Source: Xanthomonas vasicola (lineage in GTDB: Bacteria; Pseudomonadota; Gammaproteobacteria; Xanthomonadales; Xanthomonadaceae). Taken from it: a stretch of DNA of 64,000 nucleotides. This document shows, one piece after another, positions 42,622 through 52,124 of the stretch (its first letter is position 1; each line of letters opens with the position of its first letter). The notes beneath the pieces were generated by a model. It was given only the letters and a program-made list of their open reading frames with translations, was not told where the DNA came from and searched no databases. The stretch is taken from contig NZ_JSBW02000027.1 of assembly GCF_000772705.2 (NCBI RefSeq), positions 186,001-250,000 of the forward strand, in the 5' to 3' direction. Made by a program: the position numbers and the translations under genes.

Positions 42622-43968
42622 ATGGGTGACTTCATCGGTTCGGTCTGGTGGATGATCGTCAGCCTGGGCGTGTTGGTGACTTTCCATGAATTCGGGCACT
42701 TCTGGGTCGCGCGACGCTGTAGGGTCAAGGTGCTGCGTTTTTCGGTGGGCTTCGGCAAACCGTTGTGGATGCGCCGCGACCGCCATGGCACCGAGTTCGT
42801 GGTTGCCGCGATTCCGCTGGGTGGCTACGTCAAGATGCTCGACGAGCGCGAAGGCGACGTGCATCCGGCCGAGCTGGACCAGGCCTTCAATCACAAGACC
42901 GTGTGGCAGCGCATCGCCATCGTTGCGGCCGGCCCCATCGCCAACCTGTTGCTGTGCATGGCAATGCTGTGGGCGATGTTTGTGGTGGGCAAGCAGGATT
43001 ATTCGGCGACCGTTGGCCGCGCCGATGGTCTGGCCGCCGCAGCCGGGCTGACGCCGGGCGAGCGCATCGTGCGCATCGACGGCCGCAGCGTGAGCAGCTG
43101 GAGCGATGCCAGCATGCAGCTCACCACCGCGGCGATGGACAAGCGCGATGTCCGCGTCCTGACCGCTTCCGACACGGCAAGCAGTGCCGAACACACTCTG
43201 CGCCTGTCGCAGCTGCCGGCGGGTTTCGACGAGCGCCGCGTGGCTGCGCTTGCCGGCATCGGCTGGCAGTTCATGCTGCAGCCGCCGGTCGTGGACAAGG
43301 TGGTCGCCGGCTCGGCGGCAGATGGCCTGCTCAAGCCCGGTGACCGCATTGTGGCCATCGACGGCCAGCCGATCCGCTCGGCCAGCGACGTGCCTGCCCA
43401 ACTCCAGGCGCTGGGCACACACGGGGGCGCCGGCATGATCGAGGTCGCACGTCAGGAGGACCGGCTGGCGCTGGAAATCGTGCCGCGCAAGTCGCCCGAA
43501 GGCCAGTGGATGCTGGGCGTGGGATTTGCGGCCACTGTGGCCCCGGAATACGACACCCGTCAGCAATACGGGCTGTTCGCCGCCGTGCCGGCGGCGATCC
43601 GCGAAACCGGCAGGATGACGGCCGATTCGCTGGGCATGATGAAGCGCATGCTGACCGGCCAGGCCTCGGTCAAGAACATTTCCGGCCCGGTCACCATTGC
43701 GCGCGCCGCCAATGCCTCGGCCGAACGCGGGCTCGACTGGTTCCTGTATTTTCTGGGATTGCTGTCGCTCAGCCTGGCGATCATCAACCTGATGCCCATC
43801 CCGATCTTGGACGGGGGGCATCTGCTGTATTACCTTATCGAGTTGATCAAGGGCAGCCCGATCAGCGAACGGGCCATGATTGCCGGACAATACGTCGGCC
43901 TGGCGGTCCTGGCCGGGTTGATGGGACTGGCGTTCTACAACGACATCCTCGGCTTGGTTCCACGATGA
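42622..43968 (+). CDS. rseP: Site-2 protease RseP
   Basis: Intramembrane zinc metalloprotease that cleaves the anti-sigma factor RseA and remnant signal peptides. The 448 residues match. The zinc motif HEFGH is at residues 22-26 in the first transmembrane helix; two tandem periplasmic PDZ domains follow (about 125-200 and 210-290, the second with VVAGSAADGLLKPGDRIVAI); the second zinc-site motif NLMPIPILDGGHL is near residue 390. It precedes bamA, a conserved envelope pairing. Confidence 0.97.
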   Translation: MGDFIGSVWWMIVSLGVLVTFHEFGHFWVARRCRVKVLRFSVGFGKPLWMRRDRHGTEFVVAAIPLGGYVKMLDEREGDVHPAELDQAFNHKTVWQRIAIVAAGPIANLLLCMAMLWAMFVVGKQDYSATVGRADGLAAAAGLTPGERIVRIDGRSVSSWSDASMQLTTAAMDKRDVRVLTASDTASSAEHTLRLSQLPAGFDERRVAALAGIGWQFMLQPPVVDKVVAGSAADGLLKPGDRIVAIDGQPIRSASDVPAQLQALGTHGGAGMIEVARQEDRLALEIVPRKSPEGQWMLGVGFAATVAPEYDTRQQYGLFAAVPAAIRETGRMTADSLGMMKRMLTGQASVKNISGPVTIARAANASAERGLDWFLYFLGLLSLSLAIINLMPIPILDGGHLLYYLIELIKGSPISERAMIAGQYVGLAVLAGLMGLAFYNDILGLVPR

Positions 43969-44051
43969 AGCTGCTCCACTCTTTCCGCCTGTTGTCGTCG
44001 TCATACGCCGGCATCCAGCAACACCCGAATACGACTCCAACCGGATGTGAC

Positions 44052-46418
44052 ATGACGCGTCTTCCCACTCGCCGCCTGCTTGCCCTCGCTCTTGCCGCCG
44101 GCCTCAGCCTGCCGGCCGTTGCCCTGGCCGCCGAGCCGTTCGTTGCCAGCGACATCCGCGTCGACGGCCTGCAGCGCATTGCCTCCGGCACCGTGTTCAC
44201 TTATCTGCCGGTGAACCGCGGCGACACCGTGGACGATGCCAAGGTGGCCGACTCGATCCGTGCGCTCTACCGCACCGGCTTCTTCGAGGACGTGCAACTG
44301 GACCGCCAGGGCAACATCCTGGTGATCACGGTCAAGGAGCGCCCGGCGATCAACAAGCTCACCGTAACCGGCAACAAGGACATCAAGTCCGAGGAACTGC
44401 TCAAGGGCCTGGGCGACATCGGCCTGACCGAGGGCGGCACCTTCGACCGTCTAAGCCTGGATCGCGTCACCCAGGAATTGACCCGCCAGTACAACAACCG
44501 CGGCAAGTACAACGTGGAGATCACTCCGACGGTGAGCCCGCTGGACCGCAACCGCGTTGATGTAGCCATCGCGATCAAGGAAGGCAAGGCGGCCAAGATT
44601 CGCCACGTCAACCTGGTCGGTACGGAAAAGTTCGCCAACGAGGACATCCTGGACAACTGGGAATCCAAGGAGCACAACTGGGCTTCGTGGTACCGCCGCG
44701 ATGACCAGTACTCCAAGGAAAAGATGTCCGGCGACCTGGAAAAGCTCAACTCCTGGTACCTGGACCGCGGCTATGTGGACTTCAGCATCGACTCCACCCA
44801 GGTTTCGATCAGTCCCAACAAGCGCGACATGTTCATCAGCGCCGGCGTCACCGAAGGCGAGCAGTACAAGATTTCCGAGATCAAGGTCACCGGCGACACC
44901 GTGCTGCCGCAGGCCGACATCGAGCGTTTGGTGATCCCCAAGGCCGGCGACATCTTCTCGCGTGCGTTGCTGGAGTACAGCTCCGATGCGATCACCAACA
45001 CGTTGAGCAACGTCGGTTATGCCTTCGCCAAGGTCAACCCGCTCCCGACCCCGAACCGCGAAGACCGCACCGTGGCGGTGAACCTGCAGGTGGTGCCCGG
45101 CCCGCGCGTGACCGTGCGCCGCATCCTCTACAAGGGCAACAGCCGTACCTCCGACGAAGTGTTGCGTCGCGAAATGCGCCAGTTCGAAAACACCTGGTAC
45201 TCGCAGGCGGCGATCGACCGTTCCAAGATCCGTCTGCAGCGCCTGGGCTACTTCGAAAGCGTGGACGTGGAAACGCCCGCGGTGCCCGGCAGCAACGACC
45301 AGGTCGATGTGGTCTACAGCGTCAAGGAGACCACCTCCGGCAGCTTCTCGTTGGGCCTGGGTTACTCGCAGAGCTTCGGTGTGACCACCTCGGTGCAGTT
45401 GTCGCAAAACAACTTCCTGGGGGGCGGTAACCGCGTGGCGGTGGAGGCCTCGCGCAGCAGCTATCAGCAGCGCTATGCGTTCTCTTACACCAACCCGTTC
45501 TTTACCGACGACGGCGTGTCGCTGGGCTACAACCTGTCCTGGCGGTCGCTGGATTATTCGGACTTCAACACCGCGCAGTACAACAGCAAGAACGGTTCGG
45601 CACAGGTGGTATTCGGCGTGCCGATTACCGAGAACGATACCGTCTCGGCGATGGTCGGCATCGACAGCAACCAGATCAACACGTTCCAGGGCCAAACCCC
45701 GCAGTCGATCATCGACTACATCGATGCAGTCGGTTCGCGCACCTTCCATGCCTGGCGCACTGAGCTCGGCTGGGCGCGCGACACCCGCGACGAATTTTTC
45801 ATGCCGACCCGCGGCATGTATCAGCGCGTGGGCCTGGAAACCACCCTTCCCGGTTCCACCATCGAGTACTACAAGCTCAATTACCAGATCTCCAAGTATT
45901 GGCGGGTTATTCCGGCGCTGGTGTTGAACACGCGCTTCGAACTGGGCTATGGCGATAGCTATGGCAGCGACACCACCCGCGTGTTCACCAACCCGGATGG
46001 CTCGACCCGGACCGTCACCGCCAGCGGCCTGCCGTTCTATGAGAACTTCTACGCTGGCGGTACCAACTCGGTGCGCGGCTTCGAAGACAACACCTTAGGC
46101 CCACGCTCGGAGCGCACCATTAACTACAGCCGCGGCCAGCCGCTGGGTGGTTCGTTCAAGACGGTGGGCTCGGTGGAAATGTATTTCCCCAAGCTGTTCG
46201 ATAGCCCGTCGGCGCGCATTTCCGCGTTCTTTGATTTCGGTAACGTGTACAGCGGCGTGGACAATTTCAAGGCCAACGAGTTGCGCGCCTCCACCGGTGT
46301 GGCGCTGTTGTGGCGCGCACCGGTCGGCCCCATTTCGATCAGCTACGCGTTCCCGCTGAAGAAGGAAGACAACGACGAGATCGAGCGTCTGCAGTTCACC
46401 TTCGGCGGCCAGTTCTGA
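44052..46418 (+). CDS. bamA: Outer-membrane protein assembly factor BamA
   Basis: Central Omp85 component of the machine that folds beta-barrel proteins into the outer membrane. The 788 residues comprise a signal peptide (LLALALAAGLSLPAVALAAE), five POTRA domains (starting VASDIRVDGLQRIASGTVF) and a 16-strand barrel containing the conserved GGTNSVRGFEDN loop (VRGF motif) and ending QFTFGGQF. I used ATG 44052; an ATG at 43965 overlapping the rseP stop would add 29 residues with no signal character. skp, which follows bamA in E. coli, is absent here. Confidence 0.97.
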   Translation: MTRLPTRRLLALALAAGLSLPAVALAAEPFVASDIRVDGLQRIASGTVFTYLPVNRGDTVDDAKVADSIRALYRTGFFEDVQLDRQGNILVITVKERPAINKLTVTGNKDIKSEELLKGLGDIGLTEGGTFDRLSLDRVTQELTRQYNNRGKYNVEITPTVSPLDRNRVDVAIAIKEGKAAKIRHVNLVGTEKFANEDILDNWESKEHNWASWYRRDDQYSKEKMSGDLEKLNSWYLDRGYVDFSIDSTQVSISPNKRDMFISAGVTEGEQYKISEIKVTGDTVLPQADIERLVIPKAGDIFSRALLEYSSDAITNTLSNVGYAFAKVNPLPTPNREDRTVAVNLQVVPGPRVTVRRILYKGNSRTSDEVLRREMRQFENTWYSQAAIDRSKIRLQRLGYFESVDVETPAVPGSNDQVDVVYSVKETTSGSFSLGLGYSQSFGVTTSVQLSQNNFLGGGNRVAVEASRSSYQQRYAFSYTNPFFTDDGVSLGYNLSWRSLDYSDFNTAQYNSKNGSAQVVFGVPITENDTVSAMVGIDSNQINTFQGQTPQSIIDYIDAVGSRTFHAWRTELGWARDTRDEFFMPTRGMYQRVGLETTLPGSTIEYYKLNYQISKYWRVIPALVLNTRFELGYGDSYGSDTTRVFTNPDGSTRTVTASGLPFYENFYAGGTNSVRGFEDNTLGPRSERTINYSRGQPLGGSFKTVGSVEMYFPKLFDSPSARISAFFDFGNVYSGVDNFKANELRASTGVALLWRAPVGPISISYAFPLKKEDNDEIERLQFTFGGQF

Positions 46419-46454
46419 GACTTGCGGCAAAGTCCGCATACGAGCTGAGCCGTA

Positions 46455-46488
46455 GATTCTCCTCGCTACATCCGTAGCGAGGAGAATC
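46455..46488 (+). promoter_or_regulatory. Perfect hairpin sequestering the ribosome binding site of the next gene
   Basis: Arms GATTCTCCTCGCTAC (46455-46469) and GTAGCGAGGAGAATC (46474-46488) pair perfectly over 15 bp around a 4-nt loop. The right arm contains AGGAG (46480-46484), the only ribosome binding site before the GTG at 46494. No T-run follows, so it does not look like a standard terminator for bamA. It may repress translation in the manner of an RNA thermometer or riboregulator. Confidence 0.7.
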
Positions 46489-46493
46489 ATAAG

Positions 46494-46739
46494 GTGAAGA
46501 CTTACTTATCTGTTGTTTCAGTTTGTGGGCTTCTAGCATTGAGTGGTATCACATCAAACAGCGCCCAAGCCGAGAAGCTTAGCTGCTATGACTACTACAG
46601 CAACTGTCGCGCAAACCCAGGTGGTTTAAATTGCGAAGCTAATTTAGCCTACTGCTTAGCTCACAAAGGCGGGGATATGGTTATGGGGAGCCGGGTCACT
46701 AGCGCCCCAGAAGAGCGCTCTGACCTTACCAACCGCTAA
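46494..46739 (+). CDS. Small secreted Cys-containing protein of unknown function
   Basis: An 81-residue protein with a signal peptide (YLSVVSVCGLLALSGITSNSAQA, cut near residue 26). The mature peptide of about 55 residues holds four Cys (LSCYDYYSNCRANPGGLNCE, then LAYC), enough for two disulfides, and a polar tail. I do not recognise the family. The start is GTG; its AGGAG is buried in a hairpin. Base composition is visibly more A/T-rich and codon use less GC3-biased than in bamA and lpxD, suggesting acquired DNA. Confidence 0.65.
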   Translation: MKTYLSVVSVCGLLALSGITSNSAQAEKLSCYDYYSNCRANPGGLNCEANLAYCLAHKGGDMVMGSRVTSAPEERSDLTNR

Positions 46740-46752
46740 GTCATTGCCCCAC

Positions 46753-46791
46753 GAACTCACCTTCGCAGCGCATCGCTGTGGAGGTGAGTTC
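46753..46791 (+). terminator. Hairpin after the small secreted-protein gene
   Basis: Outer arms GAACTCACCT / AGGTGAGTTC (10 bp, perfect) and inner arms CAGCG/CGCTG, beginning 13 nt after the stop. The following bases are not T-rich, so termination would be inefficient or Rho-assisted. Confidence 0.45.
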
Positions 46792-47327
46792 TAAGTTCAT
46801 AGTGATAACTCACCCCCGCTTAACCACAAGCAGAAGCCGCTGTATCAGTGCCTCAACAAACTTGACCAGCGGCCTTTTACCAACACATCAACTCACGCTC
46901 GCCGTTCTCAGACGCAACCGATAAGCGGCAGTGCCGCTTCATGGCCTGAGCCTGAACTGGGGCGATGTCCGTTGGCGCTGACGAGGAGTCATTACTAACG
47001 ACGCCTGTAAATTCATTTGGTAATATGGCGCCTACAGATGCATGGACAAGGCGCATCGTGAGCATAAACAACAGAGGCGGCTCGCGTAAGCGGGCCGTAG
47101 GTTTATTAATATTTGCACCTTACCGATTCATTCACCTGTTGAACGGCGAGGCGATACCACCGCACGGGCAACTGAAAAATCTAGCAGCCCGCAGCAGCAG
47201 AATGCACACCTCCTATATCTTTGGTTCCCGCAATAATCGAACGCTGAGCCTGACGTTGGCGACTCTGCCAATTGAGTCAAGCTTCTTGAATGGGAGCCTG
47301 TCATCATCATTCGTAGTTCGACGTAAA

Positions 47328-47362
47328 AAGGCGTGCGCACGAAATTTTCGTGCGCACGCCTT
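47328..47362 (-). terminator. 35-nt inverted repeat upstream of lpxD
   Basis: Arms AAGGCGTGCGCACGAAA and TTTCGTGCGCACGCCTT are perfectly complementary over 17 nt with a 1-nt centre. On the minus strand the hairpin is followed by TTTTTA, so it is a good intrinsic terminator for leftward transcription; on the plus strand no T-run follows. TTGACT at 47361 could serve as a -35 for lpxD, but the -10 is poor. Confidence 0.55.
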
Positions 47363-47404
47363 GACTATATCCGAGCAATTTAAGGACTATGGTAGGTTTA
47401 CCAG

Positions 47405-48418
47405 ATGCGTCTGACCGCCAGCGAGATAGCAGAACAATTTGGCCTGACCCTGGTCGGCGATGGCGCTGTCGCAGTGAGCGGGGTATCGACGCTGGCGCAT
47501 GCCGGACCGGGGCAGCTGAGCTTCCTGTCCAACCCGCGCTATCGCCCACAACTGGCTGATACCCACGCCGCTGTCGTGGTGTTGCGCGCCGACGATGCCG
47601 AGGCCGCCAAGGGCACTGCGCTGGTTGCAAAAGACCCATACACCGCGTTCGCCAAGATCGCCGCGCTGTTCGATGTCGCGCCGGTGCGCGAACCGGGTAT
47701 CCATGCGTCCGCGGTGATCGACCCGACCGCGCAGGTCTCGGCCAGCGCGCATGTCGGTCCGTTCGTCAGCATCGGTGCGCGTAGCGTCGTGGGCGATGGT
47801 TGTGTGATCGGTACCGGCAGCATCATCGGCGAAGACTGTGTGGTGGACGACGGCAGCGAGCTGCTCGCACGCGTCACCCTGGTCACCCGCGTGCGGCTGG
47901 GCAAGCGCGTGCGCATCCACCCGGGTGCGGTGATCGGCGCAGACGGTTTCGGCCTGGCGATGGATGCCGGCCACTGGATCAAGGTGCCGCAGCTCGGCGG
48001 CGTGGTGATCGGCGACGATTGCGAAATCGGCGCCAATACCTGTATCGACCGCGGCGCGCTGGAAGACACCGTGCTGGAAGAAGACGTGCGCGTGGACAAC
48101 CTGGTGCAGATCGCCCACAACTGCCGCATCGGCGCACACAGTGCGATTGCCGGCTGCACCGGCATTGCCGGTAGCGCCAAGATCGGCCGTTACTGCCTGC
48201 TCGGCGGGCATGTCGGCGTAGTCGGCCACCTGGAGATCTGCGACAAGGTCGTCATCACCGGCAAATCTGTCGTACGTAATTCCATCCATGAGCCGGGCGA
48301 GTATTCGTCCGGCACCCCTCTCACCGACAATCGCACGTGGCGCAAAAATGCCGCGCGCTTCAAGCAGCTTGATGTGCTCGCTAGGCGCATCCTGGCTGTG
48401 GGCAAGGAGAAAGAATGA
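47405..48418 (+). CDS. lpxD: UDP-3-O-(3-hydroxyacyl)glucosamine N-acyltransferase
   Basis: Third enzyme of lipid A synthesis. The 337 residues match: an N-terminal uridine-binding domain (MRLTASEIAEQFGLTLVGDG, STLAHAGPGQLSFLSNPRY), then left-handed parallel beta-helix hexapeptide repeats, with the catalytic His in VQIAHNCRIG. It heads the coupled run lpxD-fabZ-lpxA-lpxB-rnhB; its stop overlaps the fabZ ATG by 4 nt. Confidence 0.97.
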   Translation: MRLTASEIAEQFGLTLVGDGAVAVSGVSTLAHAGPGQLSFLSNPRYRPQLADTHAAVVVLRADDAEAAKGTALVAKDPYTAFAKIAALFDVAPVREPGIHASAVIDPTAQVSASAHVGPFVSIGARSVVGDGCVIGTGSIIGEDCVVDDGSELLARVTLVTRVRLGKRVRIHPGAVIGADGFGLAMDAGHWIKVPQLGGVVIGDDCEIGANTCIDRGALEDTVLEEDVRVDNLVQIAHNCRIGAHSAIAGCTGIAGSAKIGRYCLLGGHVGVVGHLEICDKVVITGKSVVRNSIHEPGEYSSGTPLTDNRTWRKNAARFKQLDVLARRILAVGKEKE

Positions 48419-48873
48419 GCCATCCCGTTTACGACCTGCCGATCGACGTCAATCAGATCCAGACGCTGCTCCCGCACCGTTACCCGTTTCTGCTGGTCGA
48501 CCGCATCCTCGAACTCGATCTTGAAACCAAGTGGATCGTGGCGCAGAAGAACGTCAGCATCAACGAGCCGTTTTTCCAGGGCCACTTCCCCAACCGCCCG
48601 GTGATGCCCGGCGTGCTGATCATCGAAGCGCTGGCGCAAGTCGGTGGCTTGATGACCCAGCTTGGCCTGGGCCGCGATGCCTTGTCGCAGCTGTTCTATA
48701 TGGTCAAGGTCGATAATGCCCGCTTCAACAAGCAGGTGGTCCCGGGCGACGTGCTGATCATGGAAGTGCAGATGAAGCGCCTGATCCGCAACGTGGGATG
48801 CTTCTATGGCGAAGCCAAGGTTGATGGCGAAGTGGTGGCCAGTGCCGAGGTGATGTGCGCCGGCGCTCGGTAA
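48415..48873 (+). CDS. fabZ: 3-hydroxyacyl-ACP dehydratase FabZ
   Basis: Hot-dog-fold dehydratase of fatty-acid elongation, 152 residues. The catalytic His is in [20 protein letters not shown], with the conserved Glu in the central helix. Its place between lpxD and lpxA is conserved; FabZ and LpxA/LpxD compete for the same hydroxyacyl-ACP pool. Confidence 0.98.
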   Translation: MSHPVYDLPIDVNQIQTLLPHRYPFLLVDRILELDLETKWIVAQKNVSINEPFFQGHFPNRPVMPGVLIIEALAQVGGLMTQLGLGRDALSQLFYMVKVDNARFNKQVVPGDVLIMEVQMKRLIRNVGCFYGEAKVDGEVVASAEVMCAGAR

Positions 48874-48898
48874 TCACCCGCTTTCGGAGTAAGACACG

Positions 48899-49690
48899 AT
48901 GCGTGATTCAACACCTTTGATTCATCCGACGGCGGTCATCGATCCATCGGCAACGCTGGCCAATGACGTGCGCGTCGGCGCCTTCTCGTTGATCGGTGCC
49001 GATGTGCAGATCGGGGCGGGGACCGAGGTGGGGCCGCATTGCTCGATCCACGGCCCAGCGCGGATCGGTCGCAACAACCGCTTCATCGGCCACGCCGCGA
49101 TCGGCGGCGAACCGCAGGACAAGAAGTACGCCGGCGAGCGCACGGAACTGGTGATCGGCGACGGCAATGTGATCCGCGAATTCGTCACCATCAACCGCGG
49201 CACCGGCGGCGGCGGTGGCATCACCACGGTCGGCAACGACAACTGGATGCTGGCCTACACGCACGTGGCGCACGACTGCCATGTGGGCGACCACTGCGTG
49301 TTTTCCAACAACACCACGCTGGCCGGCCATGTCACCGTGGGCGACTACGTGATCATCAGCGGCTTCGCCGGCGCGCATCAGTTCTGCCGCATCGGCGCCC
49401 ACGCCTTCCTGGGCATGGGTGCGCTGACCAATGGCGACGTTCCGCCATTCACCATGGTTGGCAGCGAGTCGCTGGGTCGCCCGCGCGGTATCAACAGCGA
49501 AGGGCTTAAGCGTCGTGGTTTCGATGCCGAACGCATCAGCGCAATCAAGCGCGCCTACCGCACGCTGTACGTTGCCGGCCTGCCGCTGGCGGACGCCAAA
49601 CTGCAACTGGCCGAACAGGCCAAGAGCAGCGACGATGTGCGCGGGATGCTCGAGTTCATCGAAGCAGCAGAACGGCCGTTGTTGCGATGA
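48899..49690 (+). CDS. lpxA: UDP-N-acetylglucosamine acyltransferase
   Basis: First enzyme of lipid A synthesis, 263 residues. Left-handed beta-helix of hexapeptide repeats with the catalytic-His region [14 protein letters not shown], then the C-terminal helical domain ([20 protein letters not shown]). The stop overlaps the lpxB ATG (ATGA). Confidence 0.98.
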   Translation: MRDSTPLIHPTAVIDPSATLANDVRVGAFSLIGADVQIGAGTEVGPHCSIHGPARIGRNNRFIGHAAIGGEPQDKKYAGERTELVIGDGNVIREFVTINRGTGGGGGITTVGNDNWMLAYTHVAHDCHVGDHCVFSNNTTLAGHVTVGDYVIISGFAGAHQFCRIGAHAFLGMGALTNGDVPPFTMVGSESLGRPRGINSEGLKRRGFDAERISAIKRAYRTLYVAGLPLADAKLQLAEQAKSSDDVRGMLEFIEAAERPLLR

Positions 49691-51006
49691 CCGGAATCGG
49701 AAATCGTGAGCCGGGAATCGAGACAGGCGTGCATGATCGCGCGCCTGCAGACGGCGACCCGACGGCGCTGCCGATTTCCCATTCCCCCATCCCCATTCCC
49801 GGCGCACATGCGCGCCCTCCCCGCATCGCTTTGATTGCCGGCGAGGCCTCTGGCGACATCCTCGGCGCGGGGCTGATCAAGCAGTTGCGGCTGCGCTATC
49901 CGAATGCCGAATTCGTCGGCATCGGCGGCGATGCGATGCGTGGAGTCGGTTGCCAGACCTGGTTCGATGCCAGCGAGTTGGCGGTGATGGGCCTGACCGA
50001 AGTGCTGCGGCATTTGCCGCGCCTGCTCAAGCTGCGTAGCGCGTTCAGCGAGCGCGTGCTGGCGTGGAAGCCTGACGTGTTCATCGGCATCGACGCGCCG
50101 GATTTCAATCTGCCGGTGGAGCGCTGGCTCAAGCAGCGCGGTATCAAGACCGTGCACTACGTCAGCCCCTCGGTGTGGGCATGGCGCGAGAAGCGTGCCG
50201 AAAAGATCGGCGTCAGCGCCGATCTGGTGTTGTGCCTGTTCCCCATGGAGCCGCCGATATACGCCAAACACGGCGTGGACGCGCGCTTTGTAGGCCACCC
50301 GATGGCCGACGATATCGCCTACCAGGCCGACCGCGAAGCTGCGCGCGCCAAACTGGGCATTTCTTCATCCAGCACCGTGCTGGCAGTACTGCCCGGCAGC
50401 AGACATGGCGAAATCAGCCGCCTTGGCGACACGTTTTTTCAGGCTGCCTGGCTGGTGTCCGAACACATTCCCAACCTGCACGTTCTGGTGCCGGCGGCCA
50501 ACGCGGGCTGCAAGCAGCTGCTGGCCGAGCAGCTCTCGCGCTCGTCGCTGCCAGTGATGCGCTCGCACCTGCTCGACGGCCAGGCGCGTACGGCGATGTT
50601 GGCCGCCGACGTGGTGCTGTTGGCCTCCGGCACCGCCACACTGGAAGCCATGCTGGTCAAGCGCCCGATGGTGGTGGGCTACAAGGTCGCCCCGCTCACC
50701 TACCGCATCGTCAAGCTGCTGGGCCTGCTCAAGGTCAACCGCTACGCCCTGCCCAATATCCTGGCCAATGACGACCTCGCCCCCGAGCTGATGCAGGACG
50801 ACTGCACGCCTGAGCGACTGTGCGTGACGCTGCTGGACTGGTTCAAGCACCCCGACAAGGTCGCCGCGCTGCAACCGCGCTACCTGGCCCTGCACGCCGA
50901 ACTGCGTCGCGATGCATCGGCACGCGCGGCCGATGCGGTGGCGGGGCTGCTGACGCAGCGGGAATCGGGAATGCAGAATCGGGAATCGGCAGGAGCCGGC
51001 CCATGA
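49687..51006 (+). CDS. lpxB: Lipid-A-disaccharide synthase with repeat-derived termini
   Basis: GT19 glycosyltransferase joining the two lipid A glucosamines. The 439 residues exceed the usual 380-390. Family homology begins only near residue 45 ([19 protein letters not shown]); the first 44 residues ([12 protein letters not shown] ... SHSPIPIPG) are the translation of a GGGAATCG-type inverted repeat pair. The C-terminal [15 protein letters not shown] is translated from another such unit. Core motifs [26 protein letters not shown] and [10 protein letters not shown] are intact, so it is probably active. The ATG overlaps the lpxA stop, and no Met lies closer to the homology. Confidence 0.95.
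   Translation: MTGIGNREPGIETGVHDRAPADGDPTALPISHSPIPIPGAHARPPRIALIAGEASGDILGAGLIKQLRLRYPNAEFVGIGGDAMRGVGCQTWFDASELAVMGLTEVLRHLPRLLKLRSAFSERVLAWKPDVFIGIDAPDFNLPVERWLKQRGIKTVHYVSPSVWAWREKRAEKIGVSADLVLCLFPMEPPIYAKHGVDARFVGHPMADDIAYQADREAARAKLGISSSSTVLAVLPGSRHGEISRLGDTFFQAAWLVSEHIPNLHVLVPAANAGCKQLLAEQLSRSSLPVMRSHLLDGQARTAMLAADVVLLASGTATLEAMLVKRPMVVGYKVAPLTYRIVKLLGLLKVNRYALPNILANDDLAPELMQDDCTPERLCVTLLDWFKHPDKVAALQPRYLALHAELRRDASARAADAVAGLLTQRESGMQNRESAGAGP
49693..49804. repeat. GGGAATCG-type inverted repeat pair 3, inside lpxB
   Basis: Left unit GGAATCGGAAATCGTGAGCC then GGGAATCGAGAC (49693-49724); right unit GATTTCCCATTCCCCCATCC then CCATTCCCGG (49772-49802). The pair lies within the open frame and encodes the extra LpxB N-terminus. 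Confidence 0.65.
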
Positions 51007-51096
51007 GACGCTCCACCTCCAACGGCGCGGTTGTCGTTCCGGCGACGCAGGACGGGTTTTTCCACGATTCCCCATTCCCGAATCCCGATTCCCGTC
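50958..51096. repeat. GGGAATCG-type inverted repeat pair 4, spanning lpxB/rnhB junction
   Basis: Left unit GCGGGAATCGGGAATGCAG then AATCGGGAATCGGC (50958-50990); right unit CCACGATTCCCCATTCCCG then AATCCCGATTCCCGTC (51062-51096). Both arms are translated: the left as the end of LpxB, the right as residues 20-31 of RnhB. This is the best-matched pair of the six. Confidence 0.7.
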
Positions 51097-51731
51097 TCGT
51101 CGCCGGCGTCGACGAAGCCGGCCGCGGCCCACTCGCTGGCCCGGTCGCTGTGGCCGCAGTGGTATTCGACCCCAGCAAGCCGCGCATCAATGGGCTGGAC
51201 GATTCCAAGCAGCTCACCGCCGAGCGGCGCGAGCAGTTGTATGCACGCATCGTCGACCGGGCGCTGGCGTGGTCGGTGGTGTTGATCGACAGTGAGGAGA
51301 TCGACCGCATCAATATCTACCAGGCGACCATGCTCGGCATGCGGCGCGCGGTGGAGGGTGTGGCGCATGTGGCCGGGTTCGCGCGTATCGATGGCAACCG
51401 CGTGCCCAAGGGGCTGCCCTGCCCGGCCGAGGCACTGATCGGCGGCGATGCGCTGGACCGCGCCATCATGGCCGCCTCGATCGTGGCCAAGGTGACCCGC
51501 GACCGGCTGATGCACGCACTGCACGCCCAGCACCCGCAGTATCGCTTCGACCAGCACAAGGGCTACAGCACGCCGGTGCACCTGGCTGCATTGCAGACCC
51601 ACGGGCCATGCCCGCAGCATCGGCGCAGTTTTGCGCCGGTCCGGCTGGCGCTGGAAGGCCGCGAACAGGGATCGGCCGCGGTCAGAGACCCGGAGCAGTT
51701 GCAGGTCGGGCAGTTGGTTGCGCCGCTGTAA
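51003..51731 (+). CDS. rnhB: Ribonuclease HII
   Basis: Removes RNA from RNA-DNA hybrids, including single ribonucleotides. The 242 residues exceed the E. coli length of 198. The catalytic motif [20 protein letters not shown] starts near residue 34; preceding residues include [12 protein letters not shown], translated from a repeat unit. Other motifs: [13 protein letters not shown], and [14 protein letters not shown] with the catalytic Asp. A tail (about 25 residues after FAPVRLAL) is also extra. ATG 51003 overlaps the lpxB stop (ATGA). Confidence 0.95.
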   Translation: MRRSTSNGAVVVPATQDGFFHDSPFPNPDSRLVAGVDEAGRGPLAGPVAVAAVVFDPSKPRINGLDDSKQLTAERREQLYARIVDRALAWSVVLIDSEEIDRINIYQATMLGMRRAVEGVAHVAGFARIDGNRVPKGLPCPAEALIGGDALDRAIMAASIVAKVTRDRLMHALHAQHPQYRFDQHKGYSTPVHLAALQTHGPCPQHRRSFAPVRLALEGREQGSAAVRDPEQLQVGQLVAPL

Positions 51732-51765
51732 CGAGGCCAAGCAGCCCGTACCCGGCTTGCCTGGC

Positions 51766-51792
51766 TGCTTCCGATGCTTCCGATGCTTCCGA
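51766..51792. repeat. Three tandem copies of TGCTTCCGA
   Basis: Exact 9-bp direct repeats just downstream of rnhB. Possibly slippage-prone; no function visible. Confidence 0.8.
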
Positions 51793-52124
51793 GGCCACAA
51801 CAGCTGAGGCAGGAACTGACTGCCGCCGCTGTCGAAGGTGCAAAGGTGCAATGATCCACACCCCGCCGTTCTGCCTGCTTGTCGGGATCAGGAGATCAGG
51901 AGAGCTACCAGCCGTCCAACCAGCCAAAGCCGTTGAAGTCATACATCGTGTCACCTCGGCCTGCCTTCGCGTATCAGGACCGGTCACAGGCGCGAGTTGC
52001 AGGATGCGCGGAGCCGTTCAGGGCACAGATCGTTCCACGCGCACCAGCCCGACACTCACCGACACACCGGGACGCAGACCCATAACGCCCCCAGCGCCCG
52101 GGCGCCAAGCGATTCACCCACATT

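Larger units (their letters stand above)
46740..47404. other. Lower-GC, apparently gene-free island between bamA and lpxD
   Basis: About 665 bp, A/T-richer than its surroundings. It begins with a hairpin (46753-46791) and ends with another (47328-47362). One frame of about 150 codons (46965-47414) lacks a ribosome binding site and a recognisable composition, and runs through the second hairpin into lpxD, so I do not call it. It may be decayed acquired DNA. Confidence 0.55.

Noticed and set aside
42586-44040. A frame of about 480 codons opposite rseP
   Set aside because: Antisense shadow with no motif, running into the bamA signal-peptide region.
46965-47414. A 149-codon frame in the bamA-lpxD island
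   Set aside because: No ribosome binding site, no family features; it passes through a 17-bp hairpin and overlaps the lpxD start.
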